Assembly: GCA_026129525.1 (NCBI GenBank)
Contig: JAHCHW010000001.1
Location: 384,001-448,000, forward strand
Direction of reading: 5' to 3'
DNA length: 64,000 bases
From: Chitinophagales bacterium
GTDB taxonomy: Bacteria > Bacteroidota > Bacteroidia > Chitinophagales > LD1
How positions within the stretch are numbered: the first letter of the stretch is position 1; every line of letters begins with the position of its first letter. Shown piece after piece: positions 24,253 through 33,249 of this stretch. Made by a program: the position numbers and the translations under genes. The notes beneath the pieces were generated by a model. It saw only the letters and a program-made list of their open reading frames with translations. It searched no databases and was not told the origin of the DNA.

Positions 24253-26133
24253 ATGTGCGGCATAGTTGGTGTTTTTAACCTAAACGGAAATTCGTTTTCG
24301 ATGCAAAATCTTAAACGGATGGCACAAGCTATTGCCCATCGCGGACCCGATGGCGAAGGCTACTATGTAAGCGAAAACATTGCATTGGCACATAAGCGAC
24401 TTGCAATTTTAGATACCTCTCCAAAAGGCAATCAACCAATGTCTTCTAAAGACGGCAAATGGGTAATTGTTTTTAACGGCTGCATTTACAACTTCATGGA
24501 GTTGAAACAAGAATTGCAAGCACTAGGGCACGAGTTTGTTTCCACTACCGATACCGAAGTTATTGCCGAAGGACTGGCTCGGTACGGAACTTCATTCTTT
24601 GAACGCCTAAACGGTATGTTTGCGGTTGGCGCATGGCAAACCGAAGAAAAAACTGTTTACCTGAGCCGCGACCGGTTTGGAGTAAAACCTCTCTATTATT
24701 GGTTTTCAGGCAATACACTTGTTTTTGCTTCCGAGATAAAGGCAATTCTTGCACACCCCGATTACAAGGTTGATGTTGACCTTGCTGCATTGAATGAGTA
24801 TTTCACTTTCCAAAATCTTTTTTCGTTTCAAACGCTGTTTAAAGGGGTGCACATGTTACCTCCTGCCAACACGGTACGAGTTGACAGCAGTTCATCATTT
24901 GTAAAGCATCACTCCTGGTGGGATTACGACTTTACATCGCCCGATGAGAAAATGACTTTTGAAGATGCACAAGCGGAAACACTTCGCTTGTTTCAACAAG
25001 CAGTATCGCGGCAAATGATTGCCGATGTGCCGGTTGGCGCTTACTTATCGGGCGGAATGGATTCCGGTTCTATCACCGCTGTTGCATCGTCTCATTTACC
25101 GCGCCTTTCCACATTTACCTGCGGCTTTGATATGAGCGAGGTTACCGGAGTTGAAGCAAACTACGATGAGCGAAGAGATGCTGAGTTGTTGGCCAGTTTT
25201 TATAAGACCGAGCATTATGAGCAGGTAATAAACGCGGGCGATTTGCGCTGGTCGTTACCTAAAGTTGTTTATCATTTAGAGGATTTACGGGTAGGCATGT
25301 CGTACCCCAACTACTACATATCGCGCCTTGCATCAAAATTTGTAAAGGTTTGCTTGCAAGGTACGGGAGGCGATGAACTGTATGGTGGGTATCCTTGGCG
25401 TTATTACCACGTTTTTGATTCAATTAACCGTCAACAGTATTTTGAACAATATTATAGTTTTTGGCAACGGTTAGTTCCCGACAACAGGAAACAGGATTTG
25501 TTTTCTTCTGAAGCATATAAACACATTGATATCTCAAGCCCGAGAAAAATCTTTGAGCGGGTGTTTTTGTTCAATGATAAGCTCAGATACGATACTCCGG
25601 AAGACCACATCAACAATTCACTCTATTTCGAAATAAAAACTTTTCTGCCCGGCTTGTTTGTTGTTGGCGATAAGCTTTCGATGGCAAATGGCTTGGAGGA
25701 AAGATTTCCATTTATGGATAATGATCTTGTGGCATTTGCACAAAAAATTCCGGTGCGGCATAAACTGGGGAATTTGCAAAATGAAATGAGGCGTATTGAT
25801 GAAAACACTCCACAAAAGAAAAAGGTATATAGGGAGTACGATGATGGAAAAAACGTATTGCGGAAGGCAATGCGCCAATTTATTCCCGAAAAAATAATCA
25901 ATAGAAAAAAGCAAGGATTTTCCGCCCCCGATGAAAGTTGGTACCGTGGGGAAAATGCTGATTACGTAAAGGAGCTTTTGCTGTCAAAAAAATTGGCAAG
26001 TTCCGAGTTTATACAGTCTGCTTACATCAATGAAGTTGTTTCGGAGCATATTGACAAAAAAATTAACCACCGGTTATTGATTTGGAGTTTTATGAATTTT
26101 GAAGTTTGGTGTAAAACATTTTTACAAAAGTGA
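24253..26133 (+). CDS. asnB: Asparagine synthase-type glutamine amidotransferase
   Basis: 626 residues. The class II glutaminase domain starts with the catalytic Cys2 after Met removal (MCGIVGVFN, then AHRGPDGEGY). The synthase domain carries the PP-loop YLSGGMDSGSITAV (~265). Housekeeping AsnB makes asparagine from aspartate, ATP and glutamine. Copies inside surface-polysaccharide clusters are generally thought to amidate a sugar acid. With a UDP-uronate-epimerase-like gene in the same cluster, amidation of a uronic acid is a reasonable guess. Nothing in the sequence separates the two roles. Confidence 0.9.
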   Translation: MCGIVGVFNLNGNSFSMQNLKRMAQAIAHRGPDGEGYYVSENIALAHKRLAILDTSPKGNQPMSSKDGKWVIVFNGCIYNFMELKQELQALGHEFVSTTDTEVIAEGLARYGTSFFERLNGMFAVGAWQTEEKTVYLSRDRFGVKPLYYWFSGNTLVFASEIKAILAHPDYKVDVDLAALNEYFTFQNLFSFQTLFKGVHMLPPANTVRVDSSSSFVKHHSWWDYDFTSPDEKMTFEDAQAETLRLFQQAVSRQMIADVPVGAYLSGGMDSGSITAVASSHLPRLSTFTCGFDMSEVTGVEANYDERRDAELLASFYKTEHYEQVINAGDLRWSLPKVVYHLEDLRVGMSYPNYYISRLASKFVKVCLQGTGGDELYGGYPWRYYHVFDSINRQQYFEQYYSFWQRLVPDNRKQDLFSSEAYKHIDISSPRKIFERVFLFNDKLRYDTPEDHINNSLYFEIKTFLPGLFVVGDKLSMANGLEERFPFMDNDLVAFAQKIPVRHKLGNLQNEMRRIDENTPQKKKVYREYDDGKNVLRKAMRQFIPEKIINRKKQGFSAPDESWYRGENADYVKELLLSKKLASSEFIQSAYINEVVSEHIDKKINHRLLIWSFMNFEVWCKTFLQK

Positions 26134-26951
26134 GCGGAAAAACACGAATAGTATTTTTAGGGTGCACAAAATTCAGTGAAGAGTTGCTGGCAACTTTGTT
26201 CGATATACCACAAGTGGAAGTAAGCGCCATTTTTTCAATTCCGAAAACCTTCAGCATATCGTACAGCAAAGAGCCGGTAGTAAATACCAATTATGCCGAC
26301 TTGCAAACAATTGCGGAACAGAGAGGCATCCCTTTTTTTGAGGTAGATTCCGTGCCCGGCAAAAAACTTACTGACTATACCAGCCAACTACAAGAACTTG
26401 CACCTGATGTTATGTTGGTATTGGGCTGGTATTATATGGTTCCTAAATCCGTCCGGAACATTGCAAAGGCAGGAGCATGGGGCATTCATGCTTCATTACT
26501 TCCAAAGTATGCCGGTGGGGCACCACTGGTATGGGCAATTATCAATGGCGAAACGCAAACCGGAGTAACATTATTTAAATTGGATAACGGAGTGGATGAT
26601 GGAGACATTATTTGTCAGCAAGCGTTCCCAATTGAAAAGGAAGATACCATCAAAGAGGTTTATGCAAAAGCCACCGAACATTCTAAGCTACTATTGAAAC
26701 AAGCGCTTACCAATATCAACAACGTAACTTTTACCCCTCAAGACAAATCAAAAATTGAAGTTTACCCCCAACGTAAGCCTGAGGATGGCGAGATTGACTG
26801 GAACTGGGACCCAGAAAGAATTAAAAATTTTGTGCGGGCACAAACCAAACCCTACCCCGGTGCTTATACCATAATAAACAATAAAAAAATTATTTTGTGG
26901 GATATTGATATCGCAAATAACACACTACAAATACCAACTCAGAAAAACTAA
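26130..26951 (+). CDS. Formyltransferase family protein (sugar/ArnA-like)
   Basis: 273 residues. The GTG start overlaps the asnB stop (GTGA). The fold matches 10-formyl-THF-dependent formyltransferases: GIHASLLPKYAGGAPLVWAI (residues ~118-137), LDNGVDDGDII, and a C-terminal DWNWDPERI...KPYPGAY part similar to ArnA-type enzymes. The His (H120) and Asp of the usual Asn-His-Asp triad are present, but the Asn position two before the His is Gly118. With the upstream aminotransferase, N-formylation of an amino sugar is the likely job, if it is active. Confidence 0.85.
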   Translation: MSGKTRIVFLGCTKFSEELLATLFDIPQVEVSAIFSIPKTFSISYSKEPVVNTNYADLQTIAEQRGIPFFEVDSVPGKKLTDYTSQLQELAPDVMLVLGWYYMVPKSVRNIAKAGAWGIHASLLPKYAGGAPLVWAIINGETQTGVTLFKLDNGVDDGDIICQQAFPIEKEDTIKEVYAKATEHSKLLLKQALTNINNVTFTPQDKSKIEVYPQRKPEDGEIDWNWDPERIKNFVRAQTKPYPGAYTIINNKKIILWDIDIANNTLQIPTQKN

Positions 26952-26997
26952 TACAGATAAGCAACAAACTATCTAAACAAGATTCGCTGAATTCCTG

Positions 26998-27822
26998 ATG
27001 GCAAACAAGCATAAGACCCTAACACTTGACGAAATAGAGCAGTACCGGCTTTCACATTATCTCACTCGTTTACTTGATGAAATCGCCACTGAATTTAACA
27101 TAGAGAAGAGCAAAATTCGTGTATTGGATTTCGGCTGCGGCAGGGGGTTACTCACAGCCAAATTTTTGGCTTTGGGGTACGAAGCTTATGGAGTTGATAT
27201 AGAGGAATATGTATTATCAAAAGGGCGCGATGCCTTAAAACAATTACATGCCGACCCCGATAAGCATTTAATAAAAATAACACCCGGCAACGACACTCCT
27301 TTCCCCGACAACTTTTTCCACCTGATTATTACAAGAGATGTACTGGAACACGTGGAAAATTTAGATACCATGCTTAAAGAGTATCATCGCATAATGATAC
27401 CGCAGGGCAAAAGCTTCCATTCATTTATTGCCAAATGGAACCCTCGTGAACCTCATTTGGGGCTTCGCTTTATACATTGGCTGCCTAAAAACTGGTTGCG
27501 CTATTGGTATTTGTGGCTTAGCTACAATAAATTGCCTTATTGGATAGAGTTTGAAAATTTAAGTAAGAAAGAACGCATCGCTTTCGTTTATAATTATTCC
27601 ATAAACCAAACTTTTTACCGAAGCATATCGGAAATAGAATCATCGTGTAAAAAAAATAAATTGCAAGCCCGTTTTTATACCAATACTTCCCCATCAAGAT
27701 TACTTAAACTGCTGTTCCCTTTCTTTTATTTTTTCCCAAAACCAACTAAGCGCTTCTGGACATGGAAAGAAAATACCTTCAATACTGTAATACTGTACAT
27801 TTCAAAGCCCGGTACATTGTAG
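26998..27822 (+). CDS. Class I SAM-dependent methyltransferase
   Basis: 274 residues. The SAM-binding motif I is VLDFGCGRGLL (~43-53), the acidic end of beta-2 GVDIEEY, and motif III-like DVLEHVENLDTMLKEYHRIM. The C-terminal part is aromatic-rich (FIHWLPKNWLRYWYLWLSY) and ends in FPFFYFFPKP, perhaps touching the membrane. In this operon it may methylate a sugar hydroxyl or the chain end. The substrate is not readable. Confidence 0.88.
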   Translation: MANKHKTLTLDEIEQYRLSHYLTRLLDEIATEFNIEKSKIRVLDFGCGRGLLTAKFLALGYEAYGVDIEEYVLSKGRDALKQLHADPDKHLIKITPGNDTPFPDNFFHLIITRDVLEHVENLDTMLKEYHRIMIPQGKSFHSFIAKWNPREPHLGLRFIHWLPKNWLRYWYLWLSYNKLPYWIEFENLSKKERIAFVYNYSINQTFYRSISEIESSCKKNKLQARFYTNTSPSRLLKLLFPFFYFFPKPTKRFWTWKENTFNTVILYISKPGTL

Positions 27823-27909
27823 GCTATTTAATCGATTTTACTATTTGGGGAGTTAAAAACATCAGCACCCTTGTAGCATGAACCCCCGCTTAGAAAACAA
27901 CTGAAAGCA

Positions 27910-29124
27910 ATGAGAATAGCGCTGTTGGGTAACATGAACAACAATTTCTTTTGTACTGCGAGGTATTTACGCGACCGCGGGTACGATGCTCATTTATTTC
28001 TGTTGAATGAATACGACCACTTTCTTCCTTCGGCCGATAGTTATACCGATGACTTTAAGGCGTACACTACTATACTGCATTGGTCGGAAAAGCCTTTTTG
28101 GGAGGTTGACAAGGAGGAAATTCGCAATACACTTGCCCCCTATGACTTTTTAATTGCCTGCGACTACGCCCCTGCTTACATCGAAAAAGGAGGTAGAAAA
28201 GTAAACATCTTTATCCCGCACGGCACCGACCTTTACGAATACCCCTTCAAGAAAGGTAATATCTATTACTCTTTCAATCCGCTTAAAATGTACTACAATG
28301 TTATTTGGTGGATTAGAAGAAGCTCTCAGTTTTGGGCACAACGGAAAGCTATTGAAAAAAGCGATTATGTTCATTGGGAAGCTACAAATCCGGAATGGGA
28401 GAATAGGTTTGCCTCCTTGCACATTAACCGGGTAAAAATTTCAATGCCTTTTATTTATACCCCACAATACCGGGCACCCGAATGGAAAAGCATCGTTCAA
28501 CAATCGGCTTACTACAATGCTTTCAAAAAGATACGCGACAGTTTTGGCACGGTTATTTTTCACCAAAGCCGACAAATGTTTAAAAGCTATCCCGACTTTG
28601 ACAAGGGCAACGATATTCTCATTAAAGGTTTTGCAGAATATATTCGCGAAACAAGCAATACAGACATTTGTCTCGTAATGCTTGAATATGGAATAGATGT
28701 AAACGAAAGCAAAAAGCTGATAACCGAACTTGGCATTGAAAACAATGTACGCTGGCTGCCTAAAATGTACCGTAAAGATATTATGGTTGGCATTAGTATG
28801 TGCGATATAGGAGTAGGGCAGTTAAAGATAAGTGCGCTCACCTACGGTTCTATTTGCGAATTTTTAGCAATGGGCAAACCAACTATTCACCATTGCAATG
28901 CAGAACTTTATAAAAATCATTATAAAGAACTTTACCCAACTATTGATGCCCGCACACCCGAACAGGTGAAACAGGGGTTAAAACTGCTAATTGAAAACAA
29001 AGCCATGGCAAAAGAAATGGGCGAAAAAGGGCAAGCATGGTTTGACGAGTATGTTATAAAACAACCTGTAGAAAGAATTATTTATGCCATTGAAGAGTTC
29101 AAGAAAAAGAAGGGGATAAAATGA
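27910..29124 (+). CDS. Glycosyltransferase, GT4-like (GT-B fold)
   Basis: 404 residues. The N-terminus MRIALLGNMNNNFFCTARYL and the C-terminal half (IKGFAEYIRETSNTDICLVM, WLPKMYRKDIMVGISMCDIGVG, ICEFLAMGKPTIHH) follow a GT-B, family 4-like plan. It adds a sugar from a nucleotide donor to the growing glycan on the cytoplasmic face. It ends in an ATGA overlap with the next glycosyltransferase. Confidence 0.8.
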   Translation: MRIALLGNMNNNFFCTARYLRDRGYDAHLFLLNEYDHFLPSADSYTDDFKAYTTILHWSEKPFWEVDKEEIRNTLAPYDFLIACDYAPAYIEKGGRKVNIFIPHGTDLYEYPFKKGNIYYSFNPLKMYYNVIWWIRRSSQFWAQRKAIEKSDYVHWEATNPEWENRFASLHINRVKISMPFIYTPQYRAPEWKSIVQQSAYYNAFKKIRDSFGTVIFHQSRQMFKSYPDFDKGNDILIKGFAEYIRETSNTDICLVMLEYGIDVNESKKLITELGIENNVRWLPKMYRKDIMVGISMCDIGVGQLKISALTYGSICEFLAMGKPTIHHCNAELYKNHYKELYPTIDARTPEQVKQGLKLLIENKAMAKEMGEKGQAWFDEYVIKQPVERIIYAIEEFKKKKGIK

Positions 29125-30026
29125 AGTTGCCAATGGTTTCGGTATTAATGCCAGCATACAACTGTGAAAAATATATCAGGCAGGCAATTGAAAGTATTTT
29201 ATCGCAAACGCATACGCATATTGAACTGCTCATAGCCGATGACGGCTCAAAGGACAACACAAAGACAATTATAGACAGTTACACCGATGCAAGGGTTAGA
29301 ACCTTTCATAACCCCTCCAATCTCGGTTATCTGAAAACCTGCAATAAGTTGTTTGCTATAGCTTCGGGCGATTTTGTAACCTTTCAGGATGCCGATGACT
29401 ACTCCGATTCAACTAAAATTGAAAAGCAATTAAAATACTTTGCCATGTATCCCGAAACCGGTGCAGTAGGCACCAACATGGTTACTATTGATCAATCCGG
29501 CAACTATATCGAAACATCAGCATGGGGCGAAAATGTAAATGAAAACCTTAAACAGTCCTCCTTTCATTTTTGTGCAGGAACCTTTATGATCCGGAAAGAA
29601 GTTTTGAGCGTAATAGGTGGCTATAATGAATATTTTGACCGAAAGGGATTTGAAGATTACTACTGGACTATGCTTATTGCCGAAAAGTATCCTGTCCGAA
29701 ATCTTAGCGAGGCGGTTTATTACAGAAGAATAAACCCCGAGTCGGTATCGCAAACCCTGCGAAACGACAGAAAATCATTTTTGAGCCATCGCGCATTGTT
29801 TGAACTTGCTGCACAACGAAAAGCAACCGGAACCGATATGCTACAGTCCGGTAAACAACAGGAGTTTACAATACTGATGTTGCGAAAACTGGCAGCAAAA
29901 TTAAGTGCAGAAAAGAATGACAAAGAAGCGATTAAAGAAATTGGGCAGGCATTAAAACTAAGTCCGCTAAATCTGCAACTTTATCGCGACCTTATTTATT
30001 TTACCCGGAAAATATTTTCTGATTGA
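29121..30026 (+). CDS. Glycosyltransferase family 2
   Basis: 301 residues, GT-A fold. VSVLMPAYNCEKYIRQAIES at the N-terminus, the nucleotide-binding DDGSKDNT, the DXD-type metal site in FQDADDYSD (~95), and the ED motif in RKGFEDYYW. Processive or single-sugar transfer cannot be decided, and there is no membrane anchor. It is coupled at both ends (ATGA before, TTGA after). Confidence 0.9.
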   Translation: MKLPMVSVLMPAYNCEKYIRQAIESILSQTHTHIELLIADDGSKDNTKTIIDSYTDARVRTFHNPSNLGYLKTCNKLFAIASGDFVTFQDADDYSDSTKIEKQLKYFAMYPETGAVGTNMVTIDQSGNYIETSAWGENVNENLKQSSFHFCAGTFMIRKEVLSVIGGYNEYFDRKGFEDYYWTMLIAEKYPVRNLSEAVYYRRINPESVSQTLRNDRKSFLSHRALFELAAQRKATGTDMLQSGKQQEFTILMLRKLAAKLSAEKNDKEAIKEIGQALKLSPLNLQLYRDLIYFTRKIFSD

Positions 30027-31237
30027 GAATAGCAATTGTTGCTACCGAATACGTTACCGAGCCTAACTCATACGATGGAGGCATGGCAGTGCATTGGCAT
30101 AAAATTGCCAAGGGACTTAAGCAACTCGGACACGAACCCATTGTTGTGGTTTTGTCGAAAACAAACGAAGTATTTCAGCATTCGGGTATAGAAGTACACA
30201 GGGTTCACCCTCAACCCGGCTTGCTCTTCAAATTTGCATTCAAATTGTTAGGAAAATATTTTGGTGTTGCACTTACACATCTTTTGCGAAGCTGGACATA
30301 CCGGAAAAAAATTTTGGAGTTACATAAAATCAAGAGAATTGATGTTCAGCATTATTCCTCTCAAGTGGGTTCTTCTCTTTTCCATGCCAGAAAAATACCT
30401 TTCGTACTTATTGCCTCCGGCTCCACCAGATTGATAAGAGAGGCTGACGAAACCTTCTCTAACACAGTAAGAGAACGACAGGTAGAGTTTTTGCAACACC
30501 TTTGCTATAAAGCGGCTAAACATATTTATGCGCCATCGTTTTTATTGGCAAACTACCTTACTAAAATTTACAACAAGCCTGTTAAGGTTATCGAAACTCC
30601 GTTTTGGTTTAACAGCGAGGAGCAATTCAAAACCGATTTACTTGAAAAGGTACTTGAGTTCACAAAGGGGAACCCATATCTGTTGTTCTACGGACGAATG
30701 GGAGCATTTAAAGGAGTAACCGATATAGTAGCGGCATTGCCCAATGTTTTTAAGCAGTACCCCGATATTAAGTTTGTATTTGTAGGAAAAGATAAAGGGT
30801 ACAAAGGGCAACCGATGGCAAAATACATTTTCGAAAAATTGCATGGATATGAAGGGCGCTTTTTTATACACCCGAATGTTGAACACAGTATGTTGATGCC
30901 GGTGATAGATGCCGCTTTTGCTGTAATACTTCCAAGCAGAAGTGAAAATTTGTCAAATGCCGCTATTGAAACCATGGCAAGGGGGAAAATATTGATAGGT
31001 ACCAGGGGCGCAAGTTTCGACCAGTTGATTAATCATGGCGAAAATGGTTATTTGTGCGAGATAAAGAACCCAGTTTCTATAGAAAGGGCTGTAGATAACT
31101 TAATGAAGCTTTCGGCTGAAGAAAAACTATCAATGCAAAATGCTGCAAAAAAAACAGTAGAGCGGCTTAAGCCAGAAATTGTAGTGAAACAGTTGGCTGA
31201 CTTTTATTTGGAAGCAATAGCAGCAACTAATAGATAA
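30023..31237 (+). CDS. Glycosyltransferase family 4
   Basis: 404 residues from a TTG start that overlaps the previous stop (TTGA). The next ATG would remove the first beta strand (MRIAIVATEYVTEP), so TTG is preferred. The GT4 core is PYLLFYGRMGAFKGVTDIVAAL (~215), then VEHSMLMPVIDAAFAVILPSRSENLSNAAIETMARGK read in two parts, which contains the E-x7-E motif. It uses an unknown sugar donor. Confidence 0.9.
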   Translation: MRIAIVATEYVTEPNSYDGGMAVHWHKIAKGLKQLGHEPIVVVLSKTNEVFQHSGIEVHRVHPQPGLLFKFAFKLLGKYFGVALTHLLRSWTYRKKILELHKIKRIDVQHYSSQVGSSLFHARKIPFVLIASGSTRLIREADETFSNTVRERQVEFLQHLCYKAAKHIYAPSFLLANYLTKIYNKPVKVIETPFWFNSEEQFKTDLLEKVLEFTKGNPYLLFYGRMGAFKGVTDIVAALPNVFKQYPDIKFVFVGKDKGYKGQPMAKYIFEKLHGYEGRFFIHPNVEHSMLMPVIDAAFAVILPSRSENLSNAAIETMARGKILIGTRGASFDQLINHGENGYLCEIKNPVSIERAVDNLMKLSAEEKLSMQNAAKKTVERLKPEIVVKQLADFYLEAIAATNR

Positions 31238-31277
31238 ATGCTTTTTTGTGTAATGCTAATCAGATAACTGAAAAGAC

Positions 31278-32228
31278 ATGCCTAACATACTATTAACCGG
31301 TGGTGCCGGATTTATTGGAAGTCATTTAAGCGAGAAATTGCTTTCATTTGGATACAACCTTACGGTGATTGACAACTTTGATGATTTTTATCCTGAAGTT
31401 GTAAAGCGCACCAACATTGCCGGGCTATTGGAAAACAAAAGTTACCGCCTGATTGAAGCTGACATACGCGATAAAACTGTTTACACGCGTTTATCAACAA
31501 CAAAGTTTGATGCTATTATCCATCTTGCGGCAAAGGCAGGTGTTCGCCCCAGCATTCAGCAGCCGGAATTGTACGAAGATGTGAATATGAACGGCACACT
31601 TAATCTTTTGGAATTTGCCCGCAAAAATTCTATTAAGCACTTCGTGTTTACCTCTTCGAGCAGCGTATATGGAGTTAACCCCAATGTGCCGTGGAAAGAA
31701 GACCTGAACCTGTATCAGGTAATCAGCCCCTATGCAGCTACAAAATTATCGGGCGAACACATAGGGCATGTGTACAGCCATTTGTATGGCATTCGTTTTA
31801 TTGCGCTTCGCCTGTTTACTGTTTTCGGACCAAGGCAACGACCCGATTTAGCCATTCACAAGTTTGCAAAACAGATTGTTAATGATGAAGAAATTACATT
31901 GTTTGGCGATGGCAGCACCAGCCGCGATTACACCTTTGTTGCCGACATAGTGGATGGTTACACAGCTGCGTTAAACTATACGCAATCAAATTTTGAAGTA
32001 TTCAACCTTGGCAACAGCAATACCGTAACATTACTTGAAATGGTAGAAGGGCTTGAAAAAGTTTTTGGCAAAACTGCCCGCAAAAAATTTATGGAAGAGC
32101 AGCCGGGAGATGTGCCACGCACCTTTGCCGATATTTCAAAAGCCAGTCAGCTGCTCAGCTATAACCCTAAAACTAATTTCCTGAAAGGATTGGAAGCGTT
32201 CAGAGACTGGTATTTAAAAACTCATTAG
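31278..32228 (+). CDS. NAD-dependent epimerase, UDP-glucuronate/UDP-glucose 4-epimerase-like
   Basis: 316 residues. NAD loop LLTGGAGFIGSHLSEKL, DNFDDFYP, HLAAKAGVRPSIQQP, TSSSSVYG, YAATKLSGE (Tyr-x3-Lys) and FTVFGPRQRPDLAI. The AGVRPS and FGPRQRPD motifs are typical of UDP-glucuronate 4-epimerases, so UDP-galacturonate is a likely product (moderate confidence). This would supply a uronic acid, consistent with an amidotransferase in the same cluster. Confidence 0.88.
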   Translation: MPNILLTGGAGFIGSHLSEKLLSFGYNLTVIDNFDDFYPEVVKRTNIAGLLENKSYRLIEADIRDKTVYTRLSTTKFDAIIHLAAKAGVRPSIQQPELYEDVNMNGTLNLLEFARKNSIKHFVFTSSSSVYGVNPNVPWKEDLNLYQVISPYAATKLSGEHIGHVYSHLYGIRFIALRLFTVFGPRQRPDLAIHKFAKQIVNDEEITLFGDGSTSRDYTFVADIVDGYTAALNYTQSNFEVFNLGNSNTVTLLEMVEGLEKVFGKTARKKFMEEQPGDVPRTFADISKASQLLSYNPKTNFLKGLEAFRDWYLKTH

Positions 32229-32232
32229 CGGA

Positions 32233-33243
32233 ATGCAAAATATGCCTGCCATTAGTGTGGTAATGTCAGTTTACAATGATGCCGAACACGTAGCGGCAAC
32301 TATTGGCAGTATATTGCAACAAACCTTTTCAGATTTCGAGCTCATTGTGGTTGATGATTGTTCAACCGATAACTCCCTAAATATCATCCAATCTTTTAAT
32401 GACTCGCGGATTATCCTGATTGAGAATGATAAAAATTTCGGGTTGGCTGCTTCGCTCAACAGGGGCATACATGCGGCTAACAGCAAATATATTGCACGGA
32501 TAGATTCCGATGATGTTGCCCTGCCTGAAAGATTAAAAGTGCAATTCGATTTTATGGAGCAAAACCCTGAAGTGGGAGTGTGCGGCAGCTATTACCAAAA
32601 TTTTGGCTACCTCACCAACATTAGCACTGTGCCGCTTGACGATTTCTCAATAAAATTCAAATTGCTGTACGACTGTCCGTTGCTTCATCCTTCGTTGATT
32701 ATCCGAAAAGAGGTGCTGGATAAAAACAACATGTATTACAATCCTGAGTTTCGTAAAAATCAGGATTACGAATTGTATTCACGCTTAGTAGATGTAACAA
32801 GGTTTGCCAATATTCCGAAAGTGCTTATGAATTATCATCAGGTAGAAAGCAACTTAACCCGCATTCAGTCGGGCATTCAGCGCGATAATATTTTGAAAAT
32901 CAGAAGGACATTTTTCAGCAAAGTGCGCGTGGAGCTTTCCGATATAGAAATTGACCTTTATGCCAACGTAAATTACCATCAGTATCCCACTTGTAAAAAA
33001 GATGTTGTTTTACTTGAACAGCTTTTTTTACGAATGATAGAAGGCAATCTAAACTCCCGTTACCTTCCACCGGAAAAGTTCAACGCAGCCATTGGAATGC
33101 TTTGGGACAACCTTTGCATAAATAATACGCATTTAGGGTGGTGGACATTTAAAGTACACAGAGAAAGCAAACTCCGCAAATACTACGCATCTTCCATTGC
33201 GGAAAGCAAAAAATTTCTGATTAAATCCATCATCCGCAAATAA
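32233..33243 (+). CDS. Glycosyltransferase family 2
   Basis: 336 residues, GT-A. ISVVMSVYNDAEHVAATIGS, VVDDCSTDNS, DSDDVALPERL (metal site, ~90) and FRKNQDYELYSRL give the family. It lies 4 bp after the epimerase stop. The C-terminal ~100 residues are poorly conserved helices. Donor and acceptor are unknown. Confidence 0.9.
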   Translation: MQNMPAISVVMSVYNDAEHVAATIGSILQQTFSDFELIVVDDCSTDNSLNIIQSFNDSRIILIENDKNFGLAASLNRGIHAANSKYIARIDSDDVALPERLKVQFDFMEQNPEVGVCGSYYQNFGYLTNISTVPLDDFSIKFKLLYDCPLLHPSLIIRKEVLDKNNMYYNPEFRKNQDYELYSRLVDVTRFANIPKVLMNYHQVESNLTRIQSGIQRDNILKIRRTFFSKVRVELSDIEIDLYANVNYHQYPTCKKDVVLLEQLFLRMIEGNLNSRYLPPEKFNAAIGMLWDNLCINNTHLGWWTFKVHRESKLRKYYASSIAESKKFLIKSIIRK

Positions 33244-33249
33244 GCTGTA

